Of a stretch of DNA of 64,000 nt, positions 43,062 through 54,964 are shown piece by piece. Both the position numbers and the translations under genes were made by a program. The notes under the pieces were generated by a model. It was not told the DNA's origin. It saw nothing but the letters and a program-made list of their open reading frames with translations, and searched no databases. Source of the stretch: Microbacterium elymi (GTDB lineage: Bacteria; Actinomycetota; Actinomycetes; Actinomycetales; Microbacteriaceae); the NCBI RefSeq assembly GCF_021582895.2, contig NZ_CP091139.2, positions 496,001-560,000 on the forward strand, read 5' to 3'. The number at the start of each line of letters is the position of its first letter. Position 1 is the first letter of the stretch.

Positions 43062-43630
43062 ATGGCTGTCATCGGCCGGATTCGTGAGGACCTCGCCGCC
43101 GCACGGTTGCGCGATCCGGCCGCGCGCAGCGCGGTCGAGATCGCGATGCTGTATCCGGGGCTGCACGCGGTCTGGGCGCACCGGGCCTGGCACGCGCTGT
43201 GGCGCCGGAAGATACGGTTCGCGGCCCGGGCCGGGTCGCAGCTCACGCGCTGGCTCACCGGCATCGAGATCCATCCCGGCGCGGTCCTGGGCCGGCGCGT
43301 GTTCATCGACCACGGCGCGGGGGTGGTGATCGGCGAGACCGCCGAGGTCGGCGACGATGTGCTGATCTACCACGGCGTGACGCTGGGCGGCCGGCAGCGC
43401 GAGGGAGGCAAGCGGCATCCGACCATCGGCGCGGGGGTGGCGATCGGCGCCGGCGCCAAGGTGCTCGGTCCCATCACGATCGGCGAGGGCTCGTGATCGG
43501 AGCGAATGCCGTGGTCACCAAGGATGCCCCGGCCGACAGCATCCTCGTCGGGATCCCGGCAAAGCCCCGGCCGCGCCGCGACGGCGAGCAGACCCGCGCG
43601 CTGCTGACGGCGCCCGAGTACTACATCTGA
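43062..43630 (+). CDS. cysE: serine O-acetyltransferase (apparent frameshift)
   Basis: About 189 residues. N-terminal helical part ending [20 protein letters not shown], then the left-handed beta-helix with hexapeptide repeats: [61 protein letters not shown] missing G near 43493 shifts the final about 45 residues, which read [20 protein letters not shown] when corrected. Paired with cysK. Confidence 0.95.
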
Positions 43631-43637
43631 GACCGGC

Positions 43638-44037
43638 TCAGCCGGCCCGCCGGGCGGCGATCCTCTTCTTCAGGAACAGCCCGGGCAGCGGCCAGGTGGC
43701 AAGGGCCGTGACCACCCAGACGATCAGTGTGCCGAAGATCCACGCCGCAGGGCCGTCGATGCCGATGCCGGCGGCGGGCAGGCACGGCGATCAGCAGTGC
43801 CACGAAGGTCGAGACCAGGCCGATGCCGCCCAGGAGCGCCGGCGCGTGCCGGCGGGAGATCTTCACCAGCCACGGGGCGAGGATGCTCTGCAGGATCGCG
43901 AAGATCACGATCGCCAGGACGAAGCCCCACCAGTCGCTCCAGTGCAGGACAAATCCGGGGAGGACGAGGTCGGCCACGATCAGCCCCAGCGCCGCCGAGA
44001 CCAGGAAGATGAGCGCACGGATGAGGAACGTGATCAT
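43638..44037 (-). CDS. phage-holin-family (mycobacterial 4-TMS type) membrane protein (apparent frameshift)
   Basis: About 132 residues with four hydrophobic segments: FLIRALIFLVSAALGLIVAD, SDWWGFVLAIVIFAILQSIL, LLGGIGLVSTFVALLIAVLL and AAWIFGTLIVWVVTALATWP. This family is chromosomal and its holin name is only by homology. An extra base near 43780 (coding GTGCCTGCCC for GTGCTGCCC) breaks the third helix. Convergent with cysE, upstream of nothing obvious. Confidence 0.8.
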
Positions 44038-44063
44038 GGCCCGAGCCTAGCGGCGCGGCGGTC

Positions 44064-45161
44064 TCACGCCTCGCCGTCGGCCAGGGCCGCCAGCCGTGCT
44101 TCCTCGTCTGCGGCGATGCACGAGTCGATGATCGGCTCGAGCGCCCCGTCCATCACCTGATCGAGGTTGTACGCCTTGTACCCGGTGCGATGGTCGGCGA
44201 TCCGATTCTCCGGGAAGTTGTAGGTGCGGATGCGCTCGGACCGGTCCATGCCACGGATCTGCGAGTGGCGGGCGTCGGATGCCGCGGCGGCCAGCTCCTC
44301 CTGCTGCCGGGCCAGCAGCCGCGCCCGCAGCACGCGCATGCCCGCTTCGCGGTTCTGCAGCTGGCTCTTCTCGTTCTGCATCGAGACGACGATCCCGGTC
44401 GGGACGTGGGTGATGCGCACCGCCGAGTCGGTGGTGTTCACCGACTGCCCGCCGGGTCCGCTGGAGCGGTACACGTCGATCTTCAGGTCGTTCTGGCTGA
44501 TCTCGATCTCGTCCGGCGCGTCGACCTCGGGGAAGACGAGCACCCCGGTGGTGGAGGTGTGGATGCGCCCCTGCGACTCGGTGGCCGGCACGCGCTGCAC
44601 GCGATGCACGCCGCCCTCGTACTTCAGGTGCGCCCACACGCCCTGCGCCGGATCGGTCCCCGAGCCCTTGATCGCGACCTGGACGTCCTTGTAGCCGCCC
44701 AGGTCGGAGTCGTTGCGCTCCAGCAGCTCGGTCTTCCAGCCCTTCGAGGCCGCGTACTGCAGGTACATGCGCAGCAGGTCGGCGGCGAACAGCGCCGATT
44801 CGGCACCGCCCTCCCCCGCCTTGATCTCCATGATCACGTCGCGGGCGTCGTCCGGGTCGCGCGGGATCAGCAGTCGCCGCAGCCGCTCCTGCGCGGCGGC
44901 CCGCTGCTCTTCCAGCCCCGGCACCTCGGCCGCGAACGCGTCGTCTTCCTTCGCCAGCTCGCGGGCCGCGTCAAGATCATCGGATGCCGTGCGCCACGCG
45001 TCGTGCGCGGCGACGATCTTCGACAGCTCGGCGTAGCGGCGGTTGACCCGCTTCGCGCGGACCGCGTCGGCGTGCACCGCCGGGTCGCTCAGCTCCTCCT
45101 GGACGGCCCGGTGCTCATCGATCAGCGCCTTGACCGACTCGAACATGACGGGTTCGGACAC
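44064..45161 (-). CDS. prfA: peptide chain release factor 1
   Basis: A 365-residue RF1 that ends translation at UAA/UAG. The codon-recognition tripeptide PAT is in [18 protein letters not shown] and the catalytic GGQ in [20 protein letters not shown]. Intact. GTG start at 45161 (9 nt after the rho stop, with GAGGCG upstream) or ATG at 45146. Located directly after rho, a common actinobacterial order. Confidence 0.97.
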   Translation of the reverse strand: MSEPVMFESVKALIDEHRAVQEELSDPAVHADAVRAKRVNRRYAELSKIVAAHDAWRTASDDLDAARELAKEDDAFAAEVPGLEEQRAAAQERLRRLLIPRDPDDARDVIMEIKAGEGGAESALFAADLLRMYLQYAASKGWKTELLERNDSDLGGYKDVQVAIKGSGTDPAQGVWAHLKYEGGVHRVQRVPATESQGRIHTSTTGVLVFPEVDAPDEIEISQNDLKIDVYRSSGPGGQSVNTTDSAVRITHVPTGIVVSMQNEKSQLQNREAGMRVLRARLLARQQEELAAAASDARHSQIRGMDRSERIRTYNFPENRIADHRTGYKAYNLDQVMDGALEPIIDSCIAADEEARLAALADGEA

Positions 45162-45170
45162 GGACGCGCC

Positions 45171-47056
45171 TCAGCGGATGCTGTTCTCGTGCCCGTGGCT
45201 GTGGCCGCCGGCCGTGGGCGCCGGGATCGACTTCTGCATCTGCACGAGGAACTCGACGTTGGACTGCGTCTCCTTGAGCTTGCCCAGCACGACCTCCAGG
45301 GCCTGCTGCGGGTCCAGGCCCGCCAGGGCGCGGCGCAGCTTCCAGGTGATCTTGACCTCGTCGGGGTTCAGCAGCATCTCCTCGCGGCGGGTGCTGGACG
45401 CGTTCACGTCCACCGCCGGGAAGATCCGCTTGTCGGCCAGCTGGCGGCTCAGCCGCAGCTCGCTGTTGCCGGTGCCCTTGAACTCCTCGAAGATGACGTC
45501 GTCCATCTTCGAGCCGGTCTCCACCAGCGCGGTGGCCAGGATCGTGAGCGATCCGCCGTTCTCGATGTTGCGGGCGGCGCCGAAGAAGCGCTTGGGCGGG
45601 TACAGCGCCGAGGCGTCGACACCGCCGGTGAGCACCCGGCCGCTGGTGGGCGCGGAGATGTTGTACGCACGGCCGAGGCGCGTGATCGAGTCCAGGAGCA
45701 CGACCACGTCGCGACCCAGCTCGACCAGGCGCTTGGCGCGCTCGATCGCCAGCTCGGCCACCGTGGTGTGGTCCTCGGCCGGACGATCGAAGGTCGAGGC
45801 GATGACCTCGCCCTTGACCGTGCGCTGCATGTCGGTGACCTCTTCGGGGCGCTCGTCCACGAGCACGACCATCAGGTGCACCTCGGGGTTGTTCGTCGCG
45901 ATGGCGTTGGCGATCTGCTCGAGCACGATCGTCTTGCCGGCCTTGGGCGGGGCGACGATCAGGCCGCGCTGGCCCTTGCCGATCGGGGCGACCAGGTCGA
46001 TGATCCGCTTGCGTCAGCTTCTCCGGCGCGGTCTCCAGGCGCAGGCGCTCCTGGGGGTACAGCGGCGTCAGCTTGCCGAATTCGACCCGGCCCGCAGCAT
46101 CCTCGACGGACAGGCCGTTGACGGACTCCACCTTGACCAGGGCGTGATACTTCTGCCGGCCGGACTGCTCACCCTCGTGCGGTTGCTTGATCGCGCCGAC
46201 GATCGCGTCGCCCTTGCGCAGGTTGTACTTCTTCACCTGGCCGAGCGAGACGTACACGTCGGTGGCGCCGGGCAGGTAGCCGGTGGTGCGCACGAACGCG
46301 TAGTTGTCCAGGACGTCGAGGATGCCGGCGACCGGGATGAGGACGTCGTCCTCGCTGATCTCGGTCTCGAACTCGTCGCCGGGCTGACCGCGCCGCTTGT
46401 TGCGCTGACGGCCGCGGGCGTTGGCGCCGGACTGGTCGTCGTCGTCGGTCGAGGCGTTCTGCTGGCCGCCGCTGCCGCTGCCGTTCCCGCTGCGGTTCCG
46501 GTTGCGGTTCCGATTGCGGTTGCGGTTGCGGCCGGACTGCTCACCGGACTCGGACTGCTCGCTCTCGGACTTGTCGGGCTTGTCCGACGTGTCGGGCTTG
46601 TCCGACGACTCCGACTTCGCGGGCTCGCTCTTCGCGGGCTCGCTCTTCGCGGGCTCGGCCTTCGTCGGCTCGGACTTCGCGGGCTCGGACTTCGTCGGCT
46701 CGGCCGGGGCGGCCTCGGTGCCGGCGGGCTCGGCCTTGGTCTGCTCGGTGCCGGCCTCGGCGGGCGCCTCGGCGTCGGCGGTCTTCTTGGTGGACGTGCG
46801 GCGTCCGCGAGCGGGCGCCTTCTTGACCGGTGCCTCCTCGGCGGGCGCCTGCTCGGTGGCAGGCCGGAGCGGACTCGACCGCGGGAGCCGGAGCGGACTC
46901 GACGGCCGCGGTGGCCGGAGCAGACTCGGTCGCCGGTGCGGCGGTGTCGGACTTGGCCCGGCGCGGGGCGCGCTTGCGCGGAGCCTTGGCGGGCTCGACG
47001 GCATCGGCGGCCGGCGCGGTGGATGCGTCGGCGTGGATCTCGGAGATGGACTCCAC
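45171..47056 (-). CDS. rho: transcription termination factor Rho with long N-terminal extension (apparent frameshifts)
   Basis: About 627 residues. The first about 270 are an actinobacterial insertion: Ala/Pro/Glu-rich, with repeated AKSEP units, then an Arg/Asn tract ([14 protein letters not shown]) likely to bind RNA. The core shows [20 protein letters not shown] (cold-shock-like RNA site), Walker [21 protein letters not shown] and Walker [22 protein letters not shown] start at 47056 after CAAGGGAGTACTC. Extra bases near 46859 and 46009 (GCAAGC for GCAGC) break the frame; net +2 fits the span. Confidence 0.95.
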
Positions 47057-47248
47057 GAGTACTCCCTTGTGAAAACGAATGGATATGCATGACCGCACAT
47101 GACGCCGTCATCGACGCGCGTCGGCAACCCCTCGACCGGGTCATGGACCGGGTACGGGCCTCCTGGGCCCGGACACGACGTTCACGTCGGCATCGGGTGC
47201 AGTGCGGGGGTTCGCAGAAATGCGATGGAGGTGGAGATTCTCGCGGTC
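47057..47248. other. intergenic region between thrB and rho
   Basis: 192 nt upstream of rho. It should contain the rho promoter and leader. I see no ORF with a ribosome site, no obvious riboswitch and only weak GC-rich hairpins. Confidence 0.3.
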
Positions 47249-48198
47249 CTACTTCGCGGGCGATGCAGGCTGCGGAGCATCCTCCATATGCTCTCTCACT
47301 GTACCACCCTTGAAGTCGACGGCGAGCATCAGCGGCTCCCAGGGCGTGTCCGTGACGGATGCCGCCAGCCGCGCCGCTTCGAGGCGGCGGCCGGGTCCGT
47401 CGGCCAGCACCAGGACGCTGGGCCCGGCGCCCGACAGCACCGCGGCGAAGCCGGCCGCGCGCAAGCGCGCGCACGAGCTGATCGGTGGCCGGCATCGCCT
47501 GCGCCCGGTAGTTCTGGTGCAGCTTGTCGTCGGTGGCCGCCAGCAGCAGCTCCGGGCTCTGGGTGAGGGCGGCGATCAGCAGCGCGGAGCGCGAGACGTT
47601 GAACACCGCGTCCTCGCGCGGCACCTGCAGCGGCGCCAGCTCGCGCGCGATGCTGGTCGGCATCGTGAACTCGGGGACGAACACGAGCGGCGAGACGCCC
47701 CGGTGGACCAGCAGCTTCTTGAACTGCGGACCGTTCTCATCCATCCACGCGATCGTCAGTCCGCCGAACAGGGCCGGCGCGACGTTGTCCGGATGACCCT
47801 CCAGCTCGGTGGCCAGACGGCAGCAGGGACGGGCCGAACTCGACGTCCCCGGTCAGCAGTCCCTGCGCGGCCAGCAGCCCCGCGACCACGGCCGCACCGG
47901 ACGAGCCCAGTCCCCGGCCGTGCGGGATCACGATGTGCGTGGTCAGCGCGATGCCGGGCATGCGACGCCCGACCGCCTCGAACGCGTAGGCGATCGCGCG
48001 CACCACCAGGTTGGACGCGTCCCGCGGCACGGCGTCGGCCCCCGGGCCCTCGACCTCGATGCGCAGCTCGCCCTCGGGCAGGGCGCGCACGACCAGCTCG
48101 TCGTACACGCTCAGTGCCAGTCCGAGCGTGTCGAACCCCGGCCCCAGATTCGCGCTGGTGCCCGGGACGCGCACCGCGACGGCGCGTCCCGGCACCAC
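47249..48198 (-). CDS. thrB: homoserine kinase (apparent frameshifts)
   Basis: About 315 residues, GHMP kinase family; phosphorylates homoserine. Motif 1 [20 protein letters not shown], the ATP loop [20 protein letters not shown], and motif 3 [15 protein letters not shown] near the C-terminus. Extra bases at 47463 (GCGCAAGCGCG) and near 47819 split the protein in three; net +2 fits the span. GTG start at 48198 or 48195, just after thrC. Confidence 0.94.
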
Positions 48199-48216
48199 CG
48201 GGGAGGACGGGTGCTC

Positions 48217-49305
48217 TCACGCGGTCGCCTCCGCGGGCTTCAGCGCGAGCACCTCGGCGACGGAGCGGGTCTCGGCATCCACGACCGTGGGCGTGACCTC
48301 GGATCCGTCCGCGTTGCGCAAGCGCCCACTGCGGGTCCTTCAGCCCGTGCCCGGTGACGGTGAGCACGACCTTGGCGCCCGCGGGGATGACGCCGGCCTC
48401 GGCGCGGTCCAGCAGTCCGGCGACGCTGATCGCCGACGCCGGCTCGACGAAGATGCCGACCTCGGCGGCCAGCAGCTTCTGCGCGGCCAGGATGCGGGTG
48501 TCATCGATCGCCCCGAACCAGCCGTTCGTGGCGTCCCTCGCCTCCAGGGCGAGATGCCACGAGGCGGGGTTGCCGATGCGGATGGCCGTGGCGACGGTCT
48601 CGGGCGCGGTGACCACCTCGCCGCGGACGATCGGTGCCGACCCCTCGGCCTGGAATCCGAACATGCGCGGCACCCGGGTGGCCACGCCGCGCTCGGCCTC
48701 TTCGCGATAGCCGCGGCTGTAGGCGGTGTAGTTGCCCGCGTTGCCGACCGGGATGAAGTGGAAGTCGGGCGCGTCGCCGAGCACCTCGACGACCTCGTAG
48801 GCGGCGGTCTTCTGCCCCTCGATGCGGTCGGGGTTGACCGAGTTGACCAGGTGCACCGGGTAGTTGTCGGCCAGCTCGCGGGCGATCTCGAGGCAGTCAT
48901 CGAAGTTGCCGCGCACCTGGATGAGCCTGCCGTTGTGCGCGACGGCCTGACTCAGCTTGCCCATCGCGATCTTGCCCTCGGGAACGAGGACCGCCGCGGT
49001 GATGCCCGCGTGTGCCGCGTAGGCGGCCGCCGACGCGGAGGTGTTCCCGGTCGAGGCACAGATCACGGCCTTCGCACCGCGCTCGACGGCGCGGGAGAGC
49101 GCGACGGTCATGCCCCGGTCCTTGAACGAGCCGGTGGGGTTCATCCCCTCGTACTTCACCCAGACGTCCGCGCCGGTGCGGCGCGACAGCGACGGGGCCG
49201 GCAAGGCGGTGTGCCGCCCTCGCCGAGGGTGACCACCGTCGAGGCGTCGGTGACGCCGAGCCGGTCGGCGTATTCGCGGAGCACTCCGCGCCAGAGGTGT
49301 GCCAT
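48217..49305 (-). CDS. thrC: threonine synthase (apparent frameshifts)
   Basis: About 361 residues, PLP-dependent conversion of phosphohomoserine to threonine. PLP Lys in [40 protein letters not shown], and the phosphate loop [17 protein letters not shown]. Indels: +2 near 49204 (coding CCGCCTTGCCGG for CCGCTGCCGG) and +1 at 48320 (GCGCAAGCGCC). ATG 49305 follows GGAAGGAGACTGAC, 2 nt after the hom stop. Confidence 0.95.
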
Positions 49306-49307
49306 TG

Positions 49308-50639
49308 TCAGTCTCCTTCCACGCGCAGGACCGAGACGACGCGTTCGACCACGTCGTCCTCGGCGAGCCGCATGACGGTCTCGCTGAGGTCCTGCTCGAC
49401 AGCTGTGTGTGTTCCGATCACGAGGCGGGCCGACCCCGCCTCGTCCGGCCCGGTGGGCTCGGCGATCGACTGTTCCACGGTGGCGATCGAGACCCGCCCG
49501 TCGGACAGGATGCCGGCGACCCGGGCGAGCACGCCGGGGCGATCGTCCACCTCGAGGGTGACCTGGTAGCGGGTCACCACCTTGCCGATGTCGACGGTGG
49601 GCAGGTTGGCCCGGGTCGACTCGCCCACCCCGGCGCCGCCGGCGATGTGACGCCGGGCCGCCGAGACCAGATCGCCGAGGACGGCGGACGCGGTCTGCAT
49701 CCCACCCGCCCCGGCGCCGTAGAACATCAGATCGCCGGCGGCTTCGGCCTGCACGAACACGGCGTTGTTCACGCCGTGCACGGATGCCAGGGGGTGATCG
49801 CGAGGGACGAGGGCGGGGTAGACGCGGACCGAGATGGCCTCTGCACCGTCCGCGACATCCGCTCGGCCGCTCAGCCGCTCGCACACCGCGAGCAGCTTGA
49901 TGACGTACCCCGCGTGCCGCGCGGCATCCATCATCCCCTTGGTGATGCCGGTGATCCCCTCGCGGTGCACCGCGTCCAGCGGCACCGTGGTGTGGAACGC
50001 GAGGCTGGCCAGGATGGCGGCCTTCTGCGCCGCGTCGTAGCCCTCCACGTCGGCGGTGGGATCGGCCTCGGCGTAGCCGAGTCGCTGCGCGTCGGCGAGC
50101 ACCTCGGCCATCTCGGCCCCCTCGCCGTCCATCCGGTCGAGGATGTAGTTCGTGGTGCCGTTGACGATGCCCATGATCCGGTTGACCCGGTCGCCGGCCA
50201 GCGAATCGCGCAGCGGCCGGATGATGGGGATGGCGCCGGCGACGGCCGCCTCGTAGTACACGGACGCGCCGACCTGGTCGGCCGCATCGAAGATCTCGGT
50301 GCCGTGGGTGGCCAGCAGCGCCTTGTTCGCAGTGACCACGTCGGCGCCGGAGTTCAGCGCGAGCTGGATGTGCGCACGGGCCGGCTCGATGCCGCCCATC
50401 AGCTCGATCACGATGTCGCTGCCGACGATCAGCGTCTCGGCGTCGGTGGTCAGCAGCTCGCGGGGCAGTTCGACATCCCGCGGCGCATCCACGTCGCGCA
50501 CGGCGATGCCGGCCAGCTCGAGCGCGGCGCCGGCCCGGTCGGCCAGCTCGTCGGCGTGCGTGTGCAGCAGGTGCGCGACCTGTGATCCGACCGCGCCCGC
50601 TCCCAGGAGCGCGACGCGGAGGCGGCGGTAGTCGATCAT
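49308..50639 (-). CDS. hom: homoserine dehydrogenase with ACT domain
   Basis: A 443-residue enzyme reducing aspartate semialdehyde to homoserine. Rossmann motif [20 protein letters not shown], substrate site [20 protein letters not shown] and [19 protein letters not shown]-terminal ACT regulatory domain [20 protein letters not shown], implying threonine feedback control. Intact. Start overlaps the lysA stop by 4 nt. Confidence 0.98.
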   Translation of the reverse strand: MIDYRRLRVALLGAGAVGSQVAHLLHTHADELADRAGAALELAGIAVRDVDAPRDVELPRELLTTDAETLIVGSDIVIELMGGIEPARAHIQLALNSGADVVTANKALLATHGTEIFDAADQVGASVYYEAAVAGAIPIIRPLRDSLAGDRVNRIMGIVNGTTNYILDRMDGEGAEMAEVLADAQRLGYAEADPTADVEGYDAAQKAAILASLAFHTTVPLDAVHREGITGITKGMMDAARHAGYVIKLLAVCERLSGRADVADGAEAISVRVYPALVPRDHPLASVHGVNNAVFVQAEAAGDLMFYGAGAGGMQTASAVLGDLVSAARRHIAGGAGVGESTRANLPTVDIGKVVTRYQVTLEVDDRPGVLARVAGILSDGRVSIATVEQSIAEPTGPDEAGSARLVIGTHTAVEQDLSETVMRLAEDDVVERVVSVLRVEGD

Positions 50640-52057
50640 GCAGTCCCTTCCGATGCGACCCCGACATCCCGGCTGAGGATGTCGGCGATCGTCTCCCCGC
50701 GCACGATCACGCGGGCCTGGCCCGCGCGCACGGCGACCACGGCGGGTCGCGGCAGGTCGTTGTAGCTGCTGGCCAGCGAGAAGCAGTACGCCCCGGTCGC
50801 CGGCACGGCCAGCAGGTCTCCGGGCGTGACGTCGCCCGGCAGGTATTCGTGATCGACGACGATGTCACCGGATTCGCAGTGCTTGCCCACCACGCGCACC
50901 AGGGCGGGTTCGGCATCCGCCATCCGCGACGCGATCCGCGCCGAGTACTGCGCGCCGTACAGCGCCGGGCGGGGGTTGTCGCTCATCCCGCCGTCCACGC
51001 TCACGTACGTGCGCGTCCGGTCCGCGTCCAGGTGCACGGGCTTGACCGTGCCCACCTCGTACAGCGTGACCCCGGCTTGGCCGACGATGGCGCGGCCGGG
51101 TTCGAATGCGAGGTCTGGGATCGGGATGCCGCGGACCGCGCACTCGCGCGCGACCGCGTCCACGATCCCGGCCGCGAGCTGCTCGATCGGCTCCGGGGTG
51201 TCGGCGGCGGTGTAGGCGATGCCGAAGCCGCCGCCGAGGTTGAGCAGGGGCAGCTCGCCGTCCTCGCGCAGGCGCGCGTGCAGGTCGACCAGGCGCGCGG
51301 CCGACTCAGCGAAGCCGGCGGCGCCGAAGATCTGCGAGCCGATGTGGCAGTGCAGACCGAGCAGGTGCAGGGCGGACAGGTCGCGGATGCGCGCGACCAC
51401 GGCGGGCGCGTCATCCATCGCGAACCCGAACTTCTGGTCCTCGTGCGCGGTGGCCAGGAAGTCGTGCGTCTCGGCGTGCACGCCGCTGTTGACGCGCACC
51501 AGGACGGGCTGGACCACATCGTGTCGGGCGGCCACTGCCGCGAGGCGCTCCACCTCGATCAGGCTGTCCACGATGATCGTGCCCACGCCCGCCGTCACGG
51601 CGCGCTCCAGCTCGGCGACGCTCTTGTTGTTGCCGTGGAACCCGATCCGGGCCGGGTCGGCGCCGGCAGCCAGGGCGACCTCGAGCTCTCCCCCGCTGCA
51701 CACGTCGACCGCCAGCCCTTCCGCGGTGACCCAGCGGACGACCTCGGTGCACAGGAACGCCTTGCCGGCGTAGTAGACCCGGGCGCGGGTGCCGTGCGAC
51801 GCGGCCGCCGCGGTGAAGGCGGCGAGGGTTCGTCGCGCGTGGGCGCGCACCTCGTCCTCGTCCACGACGTACAGCGGGGTGCCGTGGACGGCGCGCAGCG
51901 CTTGCACACCGACACCGCCGATGCGCAGCTCGCCATCGGCGTCGCGGGCGGCCGAGGCCGGCCAGATCCCGGCCGTGAGCGCATTCGCGTCGTCGGGAAC
52001 GGCCAGCCATTCCGGTGCGGCGGCGGAGGAGTGCGAGGCGGACAAGGCGGGGACCAA
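50636..52057 (-). CDS. lysA: diaminopimelate decarboxylase
   Basis: About 473 residues, PLP-dependent; makes lysine from meso-DAP. PLP Lys in RVYYAGKAFLCTEVVRWVTA, HCHIGSQIFGAAGFAESAAR, LNLGGGFGIAYT, and catalytic Cys in VGKHCESGDIVVDHEYLPGD. The frame is intact. No ATG is available at the right place; TTG at 52057 or 52045 are the likely starts. First gene of lysA-hom-thrC-thrB. Confidence 0.96.
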   Translation of the reverse strand: MVPALSASHSSAAAPEWLAVPDDANALTAGIWPASAARDADGELRIGGVGVQALRAVHGTPLYVVDEDEVRAHARRTLAAFTAAAASHGTRARVYYAGKAFLCTEVVRWVTAEGLAVDVCSGGELEVALAAGADPARIGFHGNNKSVAELERAVTAGVGTIIVDSLIEVERLAAVAARHDVVQPVLVRVNSGVHAETHDFLATAHEDQKFGFAMDDAPAVVARIRDLSALHLLGLHCHIGSQIFGAAGFAESAARLVDLHARLREDGELPLLNLGGGFGIAYTAADTPEPIEQLAAGIVDAVARECAVRGIPIPDLAFEPGRAIVGQAGVTLYEVGTVKPVHLDADRTRTYVSVDGGMSDNPRPALYGAQYSARIASRMADAEPALVRVVGKHCESGDIVVDHEYLPGDVTPGDLLAVPATGAYCFSLASSYNDLPRPAVVAVRAGQARVIVRGETIADILSRDVGVASEGTA

Positions 52058-52200
52058 TCAGTGGATGCTTCGGCGCGGGGGTTCCGGAACGGATTCTCCG
52101 GTCGCTCCGCGTGCCTGAAGCGGCGCGCAGACGCATTCACCGGGTGTTGCCAGCAGTCTATGGCACCGGGCGCGTGCGCCCTTCTGCGTTGCGCCGGGAC
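52058..52200. other. intergenic region upstream of lysA
   Basis: 143 nt holding, presumably, the promoter of lysA-hom-thrC-thrB. I see no ORF, RNA element or strong hairpin. Confidence 0.25.
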
Positions 52201-53194
52201 TCACGGGCACTTTCCCGGCTTCTGCAGCGCCGGGTCGGAGAGGATGCGCGGGTCCACGGCGAAGTCGGCGGTGACCGCGGCGGAGTCGACGGCGATCTTC
52301 GACAGGGTCAGACCGCTCGGGAACGCGGACGCCACGCACACCCGGCGCGGTGCGAGGATGCCGTCGGCCAGCGAGCCGAACCGCGCACGGATCGTGTCGG
52401 CCGACATCGACGCCCCGCCGACGTCGAACGCGACCGGGGTGAGGACGAGCTGGCCGTCCTTCGCCGAGGGCTTCAGCGTCAGTCCGAATGAGACGCCGGA
52501 CAGGAACTGCGAGGGGTCCAGCTCCACGACCACGTTTCCGCCGTCGACCTTCAACGACCCCGGAACGGTGCGCCCGAGGTCGCCGGCGAGCTTCGCGATC
52601 GCGTCCGGGGCGAGCTTCACGGACGCGTCCACGCTGCGGGCGGGCGCGTCGCCGCTGACCGGCACGCCGGTCGCGTGCACCGTCACCGTGCCGGTGGTCT
52701 TGCCCAGCGGCGCGTCCGGGACGGTGACGGTCAACTCGTCCAGCGCGCCGGTGATCAGCTTGCGGAAGCATCGGCTCGGTCACCTGCACGTCCACCGGGT
52801 GGTCCGAGGCCACGCCGAGCGCCTCCTGCGTGCGACTGGTGACCTGATCGATGACGAGGTTCTTCGCCCAGGCGTTGCCGGCGAACCAGCCGACGCCGGC
52901 CAGGACCGCCAGCACCACCACGGTGATGCTCAGTCCCACGGCGACGCGCAGCCCGCGGCGGCGGCGCTTCGGCCGGGGCGGCACGGGCGCGGGCGCCGCC
53001 GGCGCGTAGCCCGGCTGCGCCATGGTCTGCGGTGGCACCACCGGCAGGGGCAGCGTCGTCGCCTCCGGCTCGACGAGTGCCGCTCGTTCCGGCGCGCTCT
53101 GCCCCGCGATCGGGGCGGTGACGGCATCCGGAAGCGGCGGGCGCGGCGGGATGTTCAGCGGCTCGGTCGGATCCGCCGGCTGTCGATCATCCAT
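52201..53194 (-). CDS. DUF2993 domain protein, LmeA-like (apparent frameshift)
   Basis: About 330 residues: a Pro-rich cytoplasmic N-terminus, one membrane anchor (GLRVAVGLSITVVVLAVLAG), and an extracytoplasmic DUF2993 lipid-binding-like domain (DELTVTVPDAPLGKTTGTVT, DPRILSDPALQKPGKCP). Mycobacterial LmeA of this family acts in lipomannan synthesis; that role is only inferred here. An extra base at 52760 (coding CCGCAAGCTG for CCGCAGCTG) breaks the frame. Start ATG 53194. Confidence 0.88.
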
Positions 53195-53230
53195 CTGCTC
53201 TCGCCTCCTCTGCCCTTTCACATGGGCTGT

Positions 53231-54896
53231 CTACATGCGCTCCGGCGCACTCACGCCCAGCAGGCCCAGACCGTTGCGCAGCACCTGCCCGGTCGCGTCG
53301 TTCAGCCACAGCCGGGTGTGATGCACCGGCTCGACCTCGCCGTCGCCCAGCGGGATGACCCGGCAGTTGTCGTACCAGCGGTGGTAGAGCCCGGCCAGCT
53401 CTTCCAGGTACCGGGCGATCCGGTGCGGCTCGCGCACCTCGGCGGCGAACGCCACGATCCGCGGGAACTCCTGCAGGGCGCCCAGCAGGGCCGACTCGGT
53501 CTCGTGCGTGAGCGTCGCCGGGGCGAACTGGCCGCGGTCCACGCCGCTGTCGGCCGCATGGCGGCCGACGTTGTGCGTGCGCGCGTGTGCGTACTGCACG
53601 TAGAACACCGGGTTGTCGTTGGTGCGCTTCTGCAGCACCTCCGGGTCCAGATCGAGGGGGGAATCGGCGGGCGAGCGCTCCAGCGAGTAGCGCAAGCGCG
53701 TCGGTGCCGAGCCAGTTCATCAGGTCGTCCATCTCGATGATGTTGCCGGCCCGCTTGCTCAGCCGCGCGCCGTTGATCGAGACCATCTGCCCGATGAGGA
53801 CCTGGATGCTGGTGTCCGGGTCATCGCCGGCGGCACCGGCCAGGGCCTTGAGCCGTCCGATGTAGCCGTGGTGATCGGCGCCGAGCAGGTAGATCCGCTC
53901 GGTGAAGCCGCGGTCGCCCTTGTCCAGGTAGTAGGCGGCATCGGCGGCGAAGTAGGTGTACTCGCCGTTCGAACGGCGGATGACGCGGTCCTTGTCGTCG
54001 CCGAAGTCGGTGGTGCGCACCCAGACCGCGCCGTCCTGCTCGAACACGTGCCCCTGCTCGCGCAGCCGCTCCACCGCGCGGTCGATGAGGCTGAGTCCGT
54101 CGGCATCCTTCACGTGCATGGTGCGCTCGGAGAACCAGATGTCGAACGGGACGTTGAACCGCTCCAGCGAGCCGCGGATCTCGCCGAGCTGGTACTCGTA
54201 GCCGAGCTCGCGCGCCACCTCGAGCTGTTCCTCCGGCGGCAGATCGAGCAGATCGGGGCGCGCGGCGAGCACGCGCTGCGCGAGCGTGGTGATGTACGCG
54301 CCGGGGTACCCACCCTCGGGCGTGGCATCGCCGCGGGCGGCGGCCAGCACCGAGTCGGCGAAGCGGTCCATCTGCACGCCGGCGTCGTTGATGTAGTACT
54401 CGCGCGCCGCATGCGCCCCGCTGGCCTGCAGCAGCCGCACGATCGAGTCGCCGAGGGCCGCCCATCTCGTGTGCGCGATGTGCAGCGGTCCGGTCGGGTT
54501 GGCGCTGACGAATTCGACGTTCACCGACAGGCCGCGCTGAGAGTCGTTCGTGCCGTAGGCGGGGCCCGCGTCCACGATGGTCTTCGCGAGCGCACCGGCG
54601 GCCGCGGCATCCAGCCGGATGTTGATGAAGCCGGGACCGGCCACCTCCACCGATGCGATGCCGTCCACGGTGCGCAGGCCGTCGGCGATCTGTGCCGCCA
54701 GCTCGCGCGGGTTGGCCTCGAACCGCTTGGCGAGCTTCATCGCGGCGTTGGATGCCCAGTCGCCGTGGTCGCGGTTCTTCGGGCGATCGAGCGGCAGATC
54801 ATCCGCCGTGAGGTCGTCGACGGACCCGGCTCGTCGCGCCTGCGCGAGCGGGCGGATGACATCGAGCAGGGCGGCGGAGAGGGCTGCGGGATCCAT
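53231..54896 (-). CDS. argS: arginyl-tRNA synthetase (apparent frameshift)
   Basis: About 554 residues. Class I signature as HIAH in [25 protein letters not shown]-like loop [20 protein letters not shown], and the C-terminal DALR anticodon domain. An extra base at 53694 (coding GCGCTTGCGC for GCGCTGCGC) breaks the frame after NWLGTDA; the rest reads [20 protein letters not shown]. An essential gene, so the break is probably an artefact. Confidence 0.97.
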
Positions 54897-54964
54897 AGGT
54901 CATCGATTCTACGGTCCGGCGCCTGCGGAACCCCTCGGAAGGGACCGAGTCAGAACGGGACGAG

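Noticed and set aside
43638..44037. Holin-like gene as evidence for a prophage
   Set aside because: The family is a common chromosomal 4-helix membrane protein in actinobacteria, and no other phage gene is present.
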